A DNA stretch of 35,814 bases from NCBI GenBank assembly GCA_020025715.1, contig JAHHRQ010000012.1, positions 1 to 35,814 of the forward strand, written 5' to 3'. The notes below the pieces were generated by a model. It made no database searches and had not been told where the DNA came from. It saw only the letters and a list, made by a program, of their open reading frames with translations. The stretch's first letter is position 1. Each line of letters starts with the position of its first letter. Position numbers and translations under genes: made by a program. Source of the DNA: Oscillospiraceae bacterium. Its GTDB lineage: Bacteria > Bacillota > Clostridia > Oscillospirales > Oscillospiraceae. Below are positions 15,610 to 23,468 of the stretch, one piece after another.

Positions 15610-16356
15610 ATGTCTGTTGTATTCGAAAAGACCAAACTTTTAACTGATAAGCCTTTCCATTACTGCCCCGGCTGCAACCACGGTATTATTCACCGTCTGG
15701 TAGCTGAGGTTCTGGAAGAATTAAACCTGGACGGTAACATTGTCGGTGTTGCTCCTGTCGGCTGCTCCGTTTTCGCTTTTGATTACTTCAACTGCGATAT
15801 GATCGAGGCTGCTCACGGTCGTGCTCCCGCTGTCGCCACCGGCGTAAAGCGTGCAAAGCCCGATACCACCGTTTTCACCTACCAGGGCGACGGTGACCTT
15901 GCTTCTATCGGTACCGCTGAGATCGTTCACGCTGCACACCGCGGCGAGAAGTTCGTCACTATCTTTGTAAACAATGCTATTTACGGTATGACCGGCGGCC
16001 AGATGGCTCCTACCACTCTTGTCGGCCAGAAGACCACCACTTCTCCTTACGGACGTGACGAGGCATGGTGCGGCGCACCTATCAAGATGTCCGAGATGCT
16101 GGCTCAGGTTCCCGGTTCCTACTACATTGAGCGCTGCGCTGTTAACACCAACGCTAACATCATTAAGACCAAAAAGGCTATTAAGAAGGCATTCCAGTAC
16201 CAGCTGGAAGGTAAGGGCTTCTGCATGATAGAAGTTCTCTCCACCTGCCCCACCAACTGGGGTCTCGGCCCTGTTGAGGCTCTGAAGTGGCTCGAAGAGA
16301 ACATGATCCCCTACTATCCTCTGGGTGTATATAAAGATAAGGGGGCTGCAGAATAA
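15610..16356 (+). CDS. OFOR-1 beta subunit, TPP-binding (VorA/KorB-like)
   Basis: This 248-residue subunit has HYCPGCNHG (Cys19, Cys22), the thiamine-diphosphate motif GDGD (93-96) ending at NN (121-122), and MTGGQMAPTT (127-136). Cys52 and the Cys of STCPTNWG near the C-terminus may complete a proximal [4Fe-4S] cluster, as in other OFOR beta subunits. It binds TPP and Mg and, with alpha, decarboxylates the 2-oxoacid. The start follows the alpha stop directly (TAA then ATG), and its own stop overlaps the gamma start, so expression is coupled. The codon bias is the same as in alpha. Confidence 0.93.
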   Translation: MSVVFEKTKLLTDKPFHYCPGCNHGIIHRLVAEVLEELNLDGNIVGVAPVGCSVFAFDYFNCDMIEAAHGRAPAVATGVKRAKPDTTVFTYQGDGDLASIGTAEIVHAAHRGEKFVTIFVNNAIYGMTGGQMAPTTLVGQKTTTSPYGRDEAWCGAPIKMSEMLAQVPGSYYIERCAVNTNANIIKTKKAIKKAFQYQLEGKGFCMIEVLSTCPTNWGLGPVEALKWLEENMIPYYPLGVYKDKGAAE

Positions 16357-16895
16357 TGAAAAAAGATTTTGTTTTCGCCGGCTTCGGCGGTCAGGGTATG
16401 CTGCTTATAGGTAAGTTCCTGGCTATGGCTTGCATGCTGGACGGTAAGCATGTCTCCTGGCTTCCTTCCTACGGTCCTGAGATGCGTGGTGGTACTGCTA
16501 ACTGCTCCGTTATCGTCAGCGATCACGAGGTTGGTTCTCCCATGGTTGCAAATGCTGATGCAGTTGTCGCTATGAACCTGCCTTCTCTGCTCAAGTTCGA
16601 AGACAGAGTTAAGCCCGGTGGAGTTCTTGTTATTAACAGCTCCATCATCGACCGCAAGGTTGACCGTGACGACATCACCATCGTTTACTGCGATGCTAAC
16701 GCTATCGCTGACAGCGTAAATAACCCCAAGGGTGCAAACGTTGCTATTCTCGGCGCTCTCATGGCAAAGATGAATATCGTTGACAATGAGAAGATGTTCG
16801 AGGCTATTCGCCTTGAGCTGGGCGAGAGAAAGATGAAGTTCTTTGAAGGCAACAAGGCTGCATTCCTCGCAGGTATGGAAGCTGCTAACAAGTAA
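16356..16895 (+). CDS. OFOR-1 gamma subunit
   Basis: This 179-residue subunit begins MKKDFVFAGFGGQGMLLIGK, the standard gamma signature, and contains SYGPEMRGGTANCSV (about 43-57), which helps form the CoA site. It completes the delta-alpha-beta-gamma set. The start overlaps the beta stop by one base. A strong terminator follows 31 nt after the stop, closing the operon. Confidence 0.94.
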   Translation: MKKDFVFAGFGGQGMLLIGKFLAMACMLDGKHVSWLPSYGPEMRGGTANCSVIVSDHEVGSPMVANADAVVAMNLPSLLKFEDRVKPGGVLVINSSIIDRKVDRDDITIVYCDANAIADSVNNPKGANVAILGALMAKMNIVDNEKMFEAIRLELGERKMKFFEGNKAAFLAGMEAANK

Positions 16896-16926
16896 TCATC
16901 TCTTTGTCTATATGTCTATAATTTTG

Positions 16927-16957
16927 CAGGGTGCGTTTTTACGCACCCTGTTTTTTT
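16927..16957 (+). terminator. Terminator of the OFOR-1 operon
   Basis: Perfect 10-bp stem CAGGGTGCGT with a TTTT loop, followed by seven T. Confidence 0.9.
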
Positions 16958-16989
16958 ATACCCGCAGAGAATACAGCTTAAGATGTTGA

Positions 16990-17098
16990 AAAAATTTTGC
17001 CGGCAGAAGTTTTCCACAGAGAAAATTTGAAATCCGCCGGCTGATAATAGCATGTTAGTTCCGTCTGAATTCATAGCAGAATTCAGACGAAATTTTTT
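16990..17098 (+). ncRNA. Candidate structured RNA ending in an orphan terminator
   Basis: Between the OFOR-1 terminator and spoIIID there is a nested stem: GCCGGC at 16999-17004 pairs with 17036-17041, with an inner AAGTTTTC/GAAAATTT pairing. It is followed by an 11-bp perfect stem (CGTCTGAATTC, 17062-17089) and a T-run. The terminator faces + and no coding gene lies between it and the previous terminator. No clear promoter was seen, so this is weak. A tandem back-up terminator is the alternative. Confidence 0.25.
17062..17098 (+). terminator. Orphan plus-strand terminator
   Basis: Arms 17062-17072 and 17079-17089 are perfect, with a 6-nt loop, followed by AAATTTTTTT. Its partner transcript is unknown. 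Confidence 0.7.
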
Positions 17099-17156
17099 TA
17101 TTGCACTGTAAACGGTGCTGCGGGCCTTATGTATAATTAAAGAAGCAATGTTCTTT

Positions 17157-17405
17157 TTAATCTCCTTTGTATTTCCTCCTTGTTGCAAGGCCGCCTCTTA
17201 TGTGGCGCTCGGCTTTGTTTATATCCAGAAGTTTTCTCACCTGCCGGTACAGCCCCGGGTTTATCCGGGGCAGACGCTCCGTCAGGTCTTTATGCACAGT
17301 GGACTTGGATATTCCAAACCGTGAGGCCGCTGAACGGACGGTTGCTTTGTTTTCGATAAGATATACAGCCACCTCACAGGCGCGTTCTTCGATATTTGTA
17401 CGCAC
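17157..17405 (-). CDS. spoIIID: Sporulation transcriptional regulator SpoIIID
   Basis: This 82-residue DNA-binding protein matches SpoIIID closely: VRSAASRFGISKSTVHKDLTERLPRINP is the conserved helix-turn-helix, and HIRGG-ATRRKYKG the C-terminal basic region. It controls mother-cell genes under sigma-E and prepares sigma-K. I place the start at GTG 17405, with GGGAG 8 nt upstream; the open frame upstream to 17522 is unlike the family and would be overlong. On the minus strand upstream, ACATATT (17464-17458) and CATATACA (17442-17435) loosely resemble a sigma-E promoter, though spacing and match are imperfect. The gene stands alone. Its presence shows that the host belongs to an endospore-forming lineage. 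Confidence 0.93.
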   Translation of the reverse strand: MRTNIEERACEVAVYLIENKATVRSAASRFGISKSTVHKDLTERLPRINPGLYRQVRKLLDINKAERHIRGGLATRRKYKGD

Positions 17406-17541
17406 ATACACCACTCCCAATCTCTCGTAGTCAATGTATATGTACAGGAGAGGGGGAAATATGTGGGAAAGTTTCGGCAGAAGCGACGGAAAAGGAGTGT
17501 GGAAAAAAGAGGTAAAAGCCAAATTTTGTTAAAATCGATGA

Positions 17542-17570
17542 TTGACATAAAAGAAACTATCTACTAAAAT
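17542..17570 (+). promoter_or_regulatory. Promoter of the Crp/ABC importer operon, with overlapping dyad
   Basis: TTGACA (17542-17547), 17-nt spacer, TAAAAT (17565-17570), very near consensus. An inverted repeat ATCTA-N6-TAGAT (17559-17574) covers the -10, so a repressor there would block it; autoregulation by the Crp-like protein is possible. Confidence 0.7.
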
Positions 17571-17609
17571 AGATGCAAAGTGTATCAAATGAGACAGGAG
17601 GCGGCGGGG

Positions 17610-18254
17610 ATGACACTTGATGCAAAACAGATTGAAGTGCTGAATAACTGCTTTCTGTTCAGGGCTTTGCCGGAGGGGGAAAGGGAAAAAATTTTTTCCT
17701 CATTTTGCGAGCAGAGCTATAAAAAATCAGAGTCTATCTTTACTCAGCATAGTTTTATAAAATCTTTGGGTATTATACTTGAGGGCGAGGCTGCGGTTTA
17801 TAATGAAAGCGGCGCACTTTTAAACACTTTGAAGCCGGGAAGCTGCTTTGGCGCGGCGGCGTTGTTTTCTCAGACAAATGAGTATGTAACAAGCGTTATT
17901 GCAAAAAAACAGAGCAGAGTTTTGTTTATATCTGATAAGGAGCTTAAGGAGCTGTTTATTAAATATCCGGAGGCGGCTTTAAGCTATATCGAATTTCTTT
18001 CCGGTAGAATTCAGTTTTTAAACCGGAAAATTGATTCCTATACAAGCCCTAGCATTGAAAATGCGGTGTGGAGCTGGCTTATCTCTCATGAGGATGATGG
18101 GGGAGTGGTACATGTGGCCATGGGCTATGCGGCCCTTGCCCGTGCATTAAGTGTAGGCAGAGCCAGTCTGTACAGAGCACTTACAGAGCTTCAGAATGAA
18201 GGTAAAATTGTAAAAAACGGCGCAGATATTTTCATCTGCGACCGTATAAAATAG
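17610..18254 (+). CDS. Crp/Fnr-family transcriptional regulator
   Basis: This 214-residue regulator has an N-terminal cyclic-nucleotide-binding-like beta-roll (about 20-130; LGIILEGEAAVYNESG, LKPGSCFGAAALF) and a dimerisation helix. The C-terminal winged helix is at about 145-210 (MGYAALARALSVGRASLYRALTELQNEGKI). The start is put at 17610 because AGGAGG lies 9 nt upstream; the frame from 17580 would place the ribosome site inside the gene. No Cys cluster typical of oxygen-sensing FNR is seen, and the effector is unknown. It is first in an operon with an ABC importer, 10 nt upstream of the substrate-binding gene, and probably controls it. Confidence 0.9.
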   Translation: MTLDAKQIEVLNNCFLFRALPEGEREKIFSSFCEQSYKKSESIFTQHSFIKSLGIILEGEAAVYNESGALLNTLKPGSCFGAAALFSQTNEYVTSVIAKKQSRVLFISDKELKELFIKYPEAALSYIEFLSGRIQFLNRKIDSYTSPSIENAVWSWLISHEDDGGVVHVAMGYAALARALSVGRASLYRALTELQNEGKIVKNGADIFICDRIK

Positions 18255-18264
18255 GAGGAAAAAT

Positions 18265-19344
18265 ATGAAAAAGTTATTATCCCTGTTTCTTGCAGTTGTG
18301 ATGATTTTCGCACTGGCAGCATGCGGCGCTGAAAAAGCACCCCAGCCCGGCGAAGCTCCCGAAGTAAGCGACGAAGCAGCACCCGCCGAGGCTCCCGCAG
18401 AGACTCAGGAAGAAACACCCGCCGAAGCACCTGCCGACACCGAAAAGGCCGAAGTTAAGGTTGCAGTATTAAAGGGACCCACCGCTCTGGGCGCTCTCCA
18501 CATGATGGATCAGGCTGAAAAGGGCGAGCTTTCCGAAAACTATCAGTTCACTCTTGCCGGCGCTCCCGATGAAATTCTGGGCAGCATCATTAAAGGCGAA
18601 TTCGATATAGCCGCTGTTCCCACAAACGTTGCATCTGTTCTCTACAACAAGACCGAGGGGGCAGTTCAGCTGCTTGCTCTTAACACTCTCGGCGTTCTGT
18701 ACTGTGTTGAAAACGGCGACACCGTAAACTCCGTTGCAGACCTTAAGGGTAAGACCGTTTACTGCGTGGGTCAGGGAGCTACCCCTGAATATGCGCTCAA
18801 ATATCTGCTCACCAAGAACGGCCTTGACCCTGAAAAGGACGTAACTATCGAGTTTAAGGCAGAAGCTGCCGAGGCAGCAGCTCTCCTCGCAGAGGGCGAG
18901 GGAATTGCAGTTCTGCCCCAGCCTTTTGTTACCGCCGCAATGGCTAAGAACGAAAATCTCCGCATTGCCTTTGACTTCAATGAGGAGTGGGCCAAACTTG
19001 GTGAAAACAGCGCAATCACTATGGGCTGCGTTGTAGTCCAGAAGAAGTTTGCAGAGGAAAATCCCGCAGTTGTTGAAAACTTCCTCAAAGCTTACGAGGA
19101 ATCTGTTAACTTCACCAAATCCGAGGAGACTTTACCACAGGCAGCAGAGCTTGCTGTTAATTACGGCATTATTCCCGCAGCTCCCATAGCTCAGAAAGCC
19201 ATTCCCCAGTGCAGTATCGTATTCATCGCAGGGGATGAAATGAAGAGCATTGCAGGCGAATTCCTCAGCATCCTTTTTGATGCAAATCCTGCATCTGTGG
19301 GCGGAAAGCTTCCCGAAGCAGATTTCTATTATAATGCAAAATAA
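18265..19344 (+). CDS. ABC importer substrate-binding lipoprotein (SsuA/NMT1-like)
   Basis: This 359-residue protein has a lipoprotein signal MKKLLSLFLAVVMIFALAAC with the lipobox LAAC (Cys20), then a Pro/Ala/Glu-rich linker at about 21-60, and a periplasmic-binding-protein-like fold. Features such as GEFDIAAVPTNVASVLYNK and LKGKTVYCVGQGATPEYALKY resemble NMT1/SsuA/TauA-type binding proteins for small organic ligands (sulfonates, thiamine precursors, nitrate, bicarbonate). The actual ligand cannot be read. AGGAGG precedes the ATG. The permease start overlaps its last 11 nt. Confidence 0.9.
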   Translation: MKKLLSLFLAVVMIFALAACGAEKAPQPGEAPEVSDEAAPAEAPAETQEETPAEAPADTEKAEVKVAVLKGPTALGALHMMDQAEKGELSENYQFTLAGAPDEILGSIIKGEFDIAAVPTNVASVLYNKTEGAVQLLALNTLGVLYCVENGDTVNSVADLKGKTVYCVGQGATPEYALKYLLTKNGLDPEKDVTIEFKAEAAEAAALLAEGEGIAVLPQPFVTAAMAKNENLRIAFDFNEEWAKLGENSAITMGCVVVQKKFAEENPAVVENFLKAYEESVNFTKSEETLPQAAELAVNYGIIPAAPIAQKAIPQCSIVFIAGDEMKSIAGEFLSILFDANPASVGGKLPEADFYYNAK

Positions 19345-20101
19345 ACGTGCAAAAAAAGCGCTCGGCTTTCTGGGGGTAGGGCTGTTCTGGCTCTGCCTCT
19401 GGCAGCTGGCCTATTATGCAGTTGGGAGAGACCTGCTTCTGGCCTCTCCTTTTGCTGTATTACAGAAGCTTTCGGAGCTTGTAACTGAGAGAAGCTTCTG
19501 GGTAATTATCGGCAGCTCATTTCTCAGAATTATGTCCGGATTTCTCCTCGGGCTTGTTTTCGGAATAATTCTGGCGGTTATAAGCGCCCGCTGGAGCTTT
19601 ATTTATAAATTATTACAGCTCCCCATGAGCATAATAAAGGCAACACCTGTTGCATCCTTTGTTATTCTGGCGCTGGTGTGGATAAGCGGCAAAAGGCTAA
19701 GCACCTTTATTTCCTTTATTATGGTTCTGCCTATGGTGTGGAGTGCTGTGTATACCGGCATAAATTCTGCCGATATTAAGCTACTTGAAGCGGCAAAAAC
19801 CTACCGCCTTTCCAAGCTCCAGACGGTGGAGGCTGTGTATATTCCCGCTGTTATGCCTCACCTTTTGTCTGCGGGCAAGGTTGCAATGGGCTTTGCTTGG
19901 AAATCGGGAATTGCAGGCGAGGTTATCGCCATTCCTAAAAACAGCATCGGAAGTCAGCTCCATAACGCTAAAGTGTACCTTGAAACAGAGGAGCTTTTCG
20001 CGTGGACGGCGGTTATAGTTGTGCTGTCGGTGATAATCGAAAAGTTATTCAGCTTCCTTATGAGCAAGGCGGCAGGAAAGTGGGGCGGAGAAAATGGATA
20101 A
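19334..20101 (+). CDS. ABC importer permease (SsuC/TauC-like)
   Basis: This 255-residue protein has about six TMs and the EAA-like loop LEAAKTYRLSKLQTVEAVYIP (about 160-180), which contacts the ATPase. The start is placed at 19334 (MQNKRAKKALG), just before TM1; the longer frame from 19250 overlaps the upstream gene by 95 nt and reads as noise. It overlaps the binding-protein gene by 11 nt and the ATPase gene by 8 nt, so the three are translationally coupled. The family transports sulfonates, nitrate, bicarbonate or pyrimidine precursors; the substrate here is unknown. Confidence 0.9.
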   Translation: MQNKRAKKALGFLGVGLFWLCLWQLAYYAVGRDLLLASPFAVLQKLSELVTERSFWVIIGSSFLRIMSGFLLGLVFGIILAVISARWSFIYKLLQLPMSIIKATPVASFVILALVWISGKRLSTFISFIMVLPMVWSAVYTGINSADIKLLEAAKTYRLSKLQTVEAVYIPAVMPHLLSAGKVAMGFAWKSGIAGEVIAIPKNSIGSQLHNAKVYLETEELFAWTAVIVVLSVIIEKLFSFLMSKAAGKWGGENG

Positions 20102-20696
20102 GGTTCAGATAAAAAAGCTGTGCTTTTCCTACGGGGATGAGCCGGTTTTAAATAACTTAAACCTCACATTAGGCAGCGAACGGCCGGTTCTGCTTCTGGG
20201 AAAATCCGGAATAGGCAAAACCACACTTTTAAGACTGCTGCTTGGATTTTTAAAGCCGGATTCCGGCCAAATTTCCGGTATTGCCCCTGAAACCAGAATT
20301 TCTGTCATGTATCAGGAGGACAGGCTTTTCCCCCAGATGACGGTTTATAATAACCTGAGACTCATAAAAAAAGACCTGAGCCGAAAAAGAGCAGGGGAGC
20401 TTTTGGAGGAGCTTGGACTTACGGAAAGGGTTCTGGATAAGCTGCCCGCAGAGCTTTCCGGCGGCATGAGGCGCAGAGCCGCCCTTGCAAGGTGCCTTAT
20501 ATTTCCGTCCCAAATTGTGCTCATGGATGAACCCTTTCAGGGACTGGATGCCGAAAACCGGGAAATTTGTCTGAAAGCGGTGAAAAAATATACCTCCGGC
20601 CGTCCCACGTTGATTATAAGCCATGAACCTTCGGACGCTGAGGCCCTGGGAGCGGAGATAGTTCGAATGGAGGAAATTTCCGAAAGCAGCCGCTGA
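20094..20696 (+). CDS. ABC importer ATPase (SsuB/TauB-like)
   Basis: This 200-residue ATPase is short for the family (usual 240-260). Walker A is GKSGIGKT (about 36-43), the Q-loop MYQED, the signature LSGGMRRR, Walker B IVLMDEP and the H-loop ISHEP. All core motifs are present, so it should be functional; the missing part is the C-terminal tail. It is the last gene of the regulator-binding protein-permease-ATPase operon. An imperfect hairpin at about 20689-20714 follows without a clear U-run. Confidence 0.92.
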   Translation: MDKVQIKKLCFSYGDEPVLNNLNLTLGSERPVLLLGKSGIGKTTLLRLLLGFLKPDSGQISGIAPETRISVMYQEDRLFPQMTVYNNLRLIKKDLSRKRAGELLEELGLTERVLDKLPAELSGGMRRRAALARCLIFPSQIVLMDEPFQGLDAENREICLKAVKKYTSGRPTLIISHEPSDAEALGAEIVRMEEISESSR

Positions 20697-20774
20697 AAAG
20701 CGTGTTTTCGGCGGATTGGAAAAACTGTGCTAAAACTATGATTATAAGACTGGATAATTAGTGTGTTATGGTGC

Positions 20775-20804
20775 TTGACAGCAATCAACCTAAAATATTA
20801 TAAT
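20775..20804 (+). promoter_or_regulatory. Promoter of the MATE/PfkB operon
   Basis: TTGACA (20775-20780), 18-nt spacer, TATAAT (20799-20804). Both boxes are full consensus. Confidence 0.75.
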
Positions 20805-20821
20805 AACAAAATATACGTCTC

Positions 20822-20866
20822 AATTTTGAACAAAATTTATAAAGGCGCTATGAAATCCGCGCCTTT
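20822..20866 (+). promoter_or_regulatory. Two hairpins in the MATE 5' leader
   Basis: AATTTT-GAAC-AAAATT (20822-20837) and AAAGGCGC-N10-GCGCCTTT (20841-20866) lie between the promoter and the ATG at 20898. They could be a small regulatory leader. Neither has a U-run, and I do not recognise a riboswitch class. Confidence 0.3.
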
Positions 20867-20897
20867 GCTGACGGAATATTAGGTTTGAAGGGATAAA

Positions 20898-22256
20898 ATG
20901 GTTAAATCGTCAACAAGAATGACAGAAGGCCCCATAGGCAAACAAATGGTTGCCTTTGCGGTGCCCCTGTTTATAGGAAACCTGTTTCAGCAGCTCTATA
21001 ATACAGCCGATGCCTTGATAGTGGGCAGGCTTCTGGGAAATGACGCTCTGGCAGCGGTTAGCGCAACGGGTACGCTGAATTTTCTTATGATAAGCCTTTT
21101 CAGCGGTATTGCTGTCGGTGCAGGCGTAGTTATATCCAGATATTACGGTGCAAGAGATAACGAAAAGCTCAGTCTTTCTATACATACAAACATTGCATTT
21201 AACCTGCTTGTAAGCGTGTTTCTGACTATTATCGGTACTACATTGACTCCGGCTATTCTCCGGTGGATGGGAACGCCTGATGATATAATGGATCTGTCGA
21301 TAAAATACATAAGAATTTATTTTGCAGGCAGTTTAAGCCTTGTAATGTATAACACTTTACAGGGAATTATGCAGGCGGTGGGTGACAGCAAAAGCCCCCT
21401 CAGGTACCTTGTTATATCATCGCTTCTCAATATAATTCTGGATCTGCTGTTTATAGGCGTATTTAATACAGACGTTGGCGGCGCGGCTCTTGCAACTGTT
21501 ATATCCCAGTTTGTCAGCGTTTTCCTCTGCGTGAGAAAGCTTATGACCACTAAAGAGGAATACAGAGTTTCAATCAGAAAAATAGGCTTTAACAAAAATA
21601 TGCTGAAGCTTATAATAAAATACGGTCTGCCCTCCGGACTTCAAAACTCCGTTATAGGTATTGCAAACGTGGTTGTGCAGTCCAATATTAACGCTTTCGG
21701 AAAAATGGCAGTTTCAGGCTGCGGCGCTTACAGTAAGATTGAAGGGTTTGCGTTCTTACCCATTACCAGCTTCACTGCTGCTATCACCACTTTTGTGGGG
21801 CAGAATCTGGGCGCAAAGGAATTCGCCAGAGCCAAAAAAGGTGCCCGCTTCGGCATTATCTGCACCTTAGTGATAGCTGAGATTATAGGTGTTATCATTT
21901 ACCTGCTGTCACCTTGGCTTATAGGAGCCTTTACCTCCGAGCCGGAGGCAATACAGTTTGGCGTAGACAAGGCCAGAATATGTTCACTCTTCTTCTTCCT
22001 CCTTGCCACAACTCACGCCATGTCGGCAGTTTTGAGAGGCGCAGGCAAGGCGGTCATTCCTATGGCAACAATGCTTACCTTCTGGTGCGTTGTAAGAGTG
22101 ACATTCTTAAAAATAATGGTGCCCATTTATCATACTATTGCAGTTGTAAACTGGGTTTACCCCCTTACATGGTGTCTGAGCACAATATTCCTTATTATAT
22201 ATTATAAAAAAGCCGACTGGCTACACGCTTTTGAAAGAGCAGAAATGGAAAGGTGA
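20898..22256 (+). CDS. MATE-family efflux transporter
   Basis: This 452-residue protein has about 12 TMs. The N-terminal region MTEGPIGKQMVAFAVPLFIGNLFQQLYNTAD... is the classic MATE opening (prokaryotic NorM/DinF relatives), and the duplicated half begins near residue 230 (LIIKYGLPSGLQNSVIGI). It exports cationic or other compounds in exchange for sodium or protons. The gene is behind a consensus promoter and 6 nt upstream of a PfkB kinase, so the two form one operon. The substrate is not predictable. Confidence 0.93.
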   Translation: MVKSSTRMTEGPIGKQMVAFAVPLFIGNLFQQLYNTADALIVGRLLGNDALAAVSATGTLNFLMISLFSGIAVGAGVVISRYYGARDNEKLSLSIHTNIAFNLLVSVFLTIIGTTLTPAILRWMGTPDDIMDLSIKYIRIYFAGSLSLVMYNTLQGIMQAVGDSKSPLRYLVISSLLNIILDLLFIGVFNTDVGGAALATVISQFVSVFLCVRKLMTTKEEYRVSIRKIGFNKNMLKLIIKYGLPSGLQNSVIGIANVVVQSNINAFGKMAVSGCGAYSKIEGFAFLPITSFTAAITTFVGQNLGAKEFARAKKGARFGIICTLVIAEIIGVIIYLLSPWLIGAFTSEPEAIQFGVDKARICSLFFFLLATTHAMSAVLRGAGKAVIPMATMLTFWCVVRVTFLKIMVPIYHTIAVVNWVYPLTWCLSTIFLIIYYKKADWLHAFERAEMER

Positions 22257-22262
22257 CAAATT

Positions 22263-23195
22263 ATGCCCATCGTTGTTGTAGGAAATGTATTTGTAGACAT
22301 TAAAGGATACCCCGATAATAAGTATATCCCCGCAGGAAGAAATTCCGGCCGTGTGGAGACCTTCCACGGAGGCGTGGGACGCAACGTTACCGAGGACATC
22401 GCCAATGTTGAGCTGAGACCTCGTTTCGTCAGCATGGTAGATGATAACTCTCAGGGTGCTGAGGTAGTCAACAAGCTCAATAATCATAAGGTGGATACAA
22501 GATATATTGTTTCCGCTCCCGACAGCATGGGTAAGTGGCTGGCCGTTTTCGACAATAACGGAGAAATTGTGGCTTCTATCTCAAAGCGCCCCAATATGGA
22601 GCCTATGCTTGAAATTCTGGAGGCAAAGGGCGATGAAATCTTCTCCGATGCCGACAGTGTTGTTATCGAGATAGACATGGACAAGGAAGTAGTTAAGCAG
22701 GTGTTTAAGTTTGCCAAGAAGTACAACAAGCCTGTTTACGCAGTTGTTGCAAACATGAGCATTGCATCCCAGCGCAGAGATTTCTTCCAGTCCATAGACT
22801 GCTTCGTGTGCAATGAGCAGGAGGCCGGTATGCTGTTCCTTGAGGACTTTACCAACATCAGCCCTGAGGAGCTGTGCGATAAACTGGCTGAGAAGGTAAA
22901 GAGCGCCCGTATTCCCGCCATGATAGTTACTCTGGGCAGCAAAGGCGCTGTATATGCAGAGCTGAACGGCAACAAGGGCATCTGCCCTGCAAACAAGGTT
23001 GAGGTACTGGATACCACCGGTGCCGGAGACGCATTCTGTGCAGGTGCCGCAATCGGTCTTACCTACGGCAAGACCATGCAGGAGGCGGTGGAAATGGGCA
23101 CAAAGCTTGCCTCTTCCGTAATTAACCTTGCTGAGAACGTATGCCCCAGATTTTTACCCAGCGAACTGGGTCTTGACATTGAAGTAGAAGAATAA
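22263..23195 (+). CDS. PfkB-family sugar/nucleoside kinase
   Basis: This 310-residue kinase opens with the family pattern VVVGNVFVDIKG, has the substrate motif FHGGVGRNV (about 38-46), and the catalytic DTTGAGD (250-256, with Asp256 as base) followed by AFCAGAAIG. The fold phosphorylates the hydroxymethyl group of a sugar or nucleoside. The N-terminal sequence resembles pseudouridine kinases (PsuK/YeiC), but no psuG or nucleoside transporter is nearby, so the substrate stays open. AAAGGTG precedes the ATG. It is translated 6 nt after the MATE gene. Confidence 0.9.
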   Translation: MPIVVVGNVFVDIKGYPDNKYIPAGRNSGRVETFHGGVGRNVTEDIANVELRPRFVSMVDDNSQGAEVVNKLNNHKVDTRYIVSAPDSMGKWLAVFDNNGEIVASISKRPNMEPMLEILEAKGDEIFSDADSVVIEIDMDKEVVKQVFKFAKKYNKPVYAVVANMSIASQRRDFFQSIDCFVCNEQEAGMLFLEDFTNISPEELCDKLAEKVKSARIPAMIVTLGSKGAVYAELNGNKGICPANKVEVLDTTGAGDAFCAGAAIGLTYGKTMQEAVEMGTKLASSVINLAENVCPRFLPSELGLDIEVEE

Positions 23196-23201
23196 TTTTA
23201 T

Positions 23202-23235
23202 AATCCCCGGAGACAAAGAATTGCCTCCGGGGATT
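23202..23235. other. Hairpin after the PfkB gene, touching the tRNA promoter
   Basis: An 11-bp perfect stem (AATCCCCGGAG paired with 23225-23235) follows the PfkB stop without a T-run. Its right arm ends in the first two bases of the tRNA -35 box at 23234. It probably ends or processes the MATE/PfkB transcript. Confidence 0.5.
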
Positions 23236-23262
23236 GACAAACAGGCGTTTAATCAGTATAAT
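23234..23262 (+). promoter_or_regulatory. Consensus promoter of tRNA-Ser
   Basis: TTGACA (23234-23239), 17-nt spacer, TATAAT (23257-23262): a perfect sigma-A promoter, 16 nt before the tRNA. Confidence 0.9.
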
Positions 23263-23278
23263 AAATAACTGCAAATAT

Positions 23279-23367
23279 GGAGAGCTACCGAAGTGGTCAT
23301 AACGGGGCGGTCTTGAAAACCGTTAGGGCGCAAGCCCACAGGGGTTCGAATCCCTTGCTCTCCGCCA
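23279..23367 (+). tRNA. tRNA-Ser (anticodon UGA)
   Basis: An 89-nt class II tRNA with a 7-bp acceptor stem (GGAGAGC with GCTCTCC at 23357-23363), discriminator G and encoded CCA (23365-23367). Anticodon TGA is at 23314-23316 in the loop CTTGAAA, a long variable arm follows (GGGCGCAAGCCC), and the T-loop is GTTCGAATC. The long variable arm and G discriminator fit serine. Confidence 0.96.
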
Positions 23368-23370
23368 TTA

Positions 23371-23399
23371 AAAAAGCTCGTCGTAAGACGAGCTTTTTT
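23371..23399 (+). terminator. Terminator of tRNA-Ser
   Basis: AAAAAGCTCGTC-GTAA-GACGAGCTTTTT, a 12-bp stem and T-run directly after the CCA. Confidence 0.9.
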
Positions 23400-23433
23400 A
23401 TTTTTCAGAAATTATAATCCGTATCCCGGATAT

Positions 23434-23466
23434 AAAAACCGCTTTCCGTTTCGGAAAGCGGTTTTT
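23434..23466 (-). terminator. Terminator of the cyclophilin gene
   Basis: AAAAACCGCTTTCCG pairs perfectly with its inverse around a 3-nt loop. It lies 3 nt beyond the cyclophilin stop on the minus strand. Confidence 0.85.
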
Positions 23467-23468
23467 CG

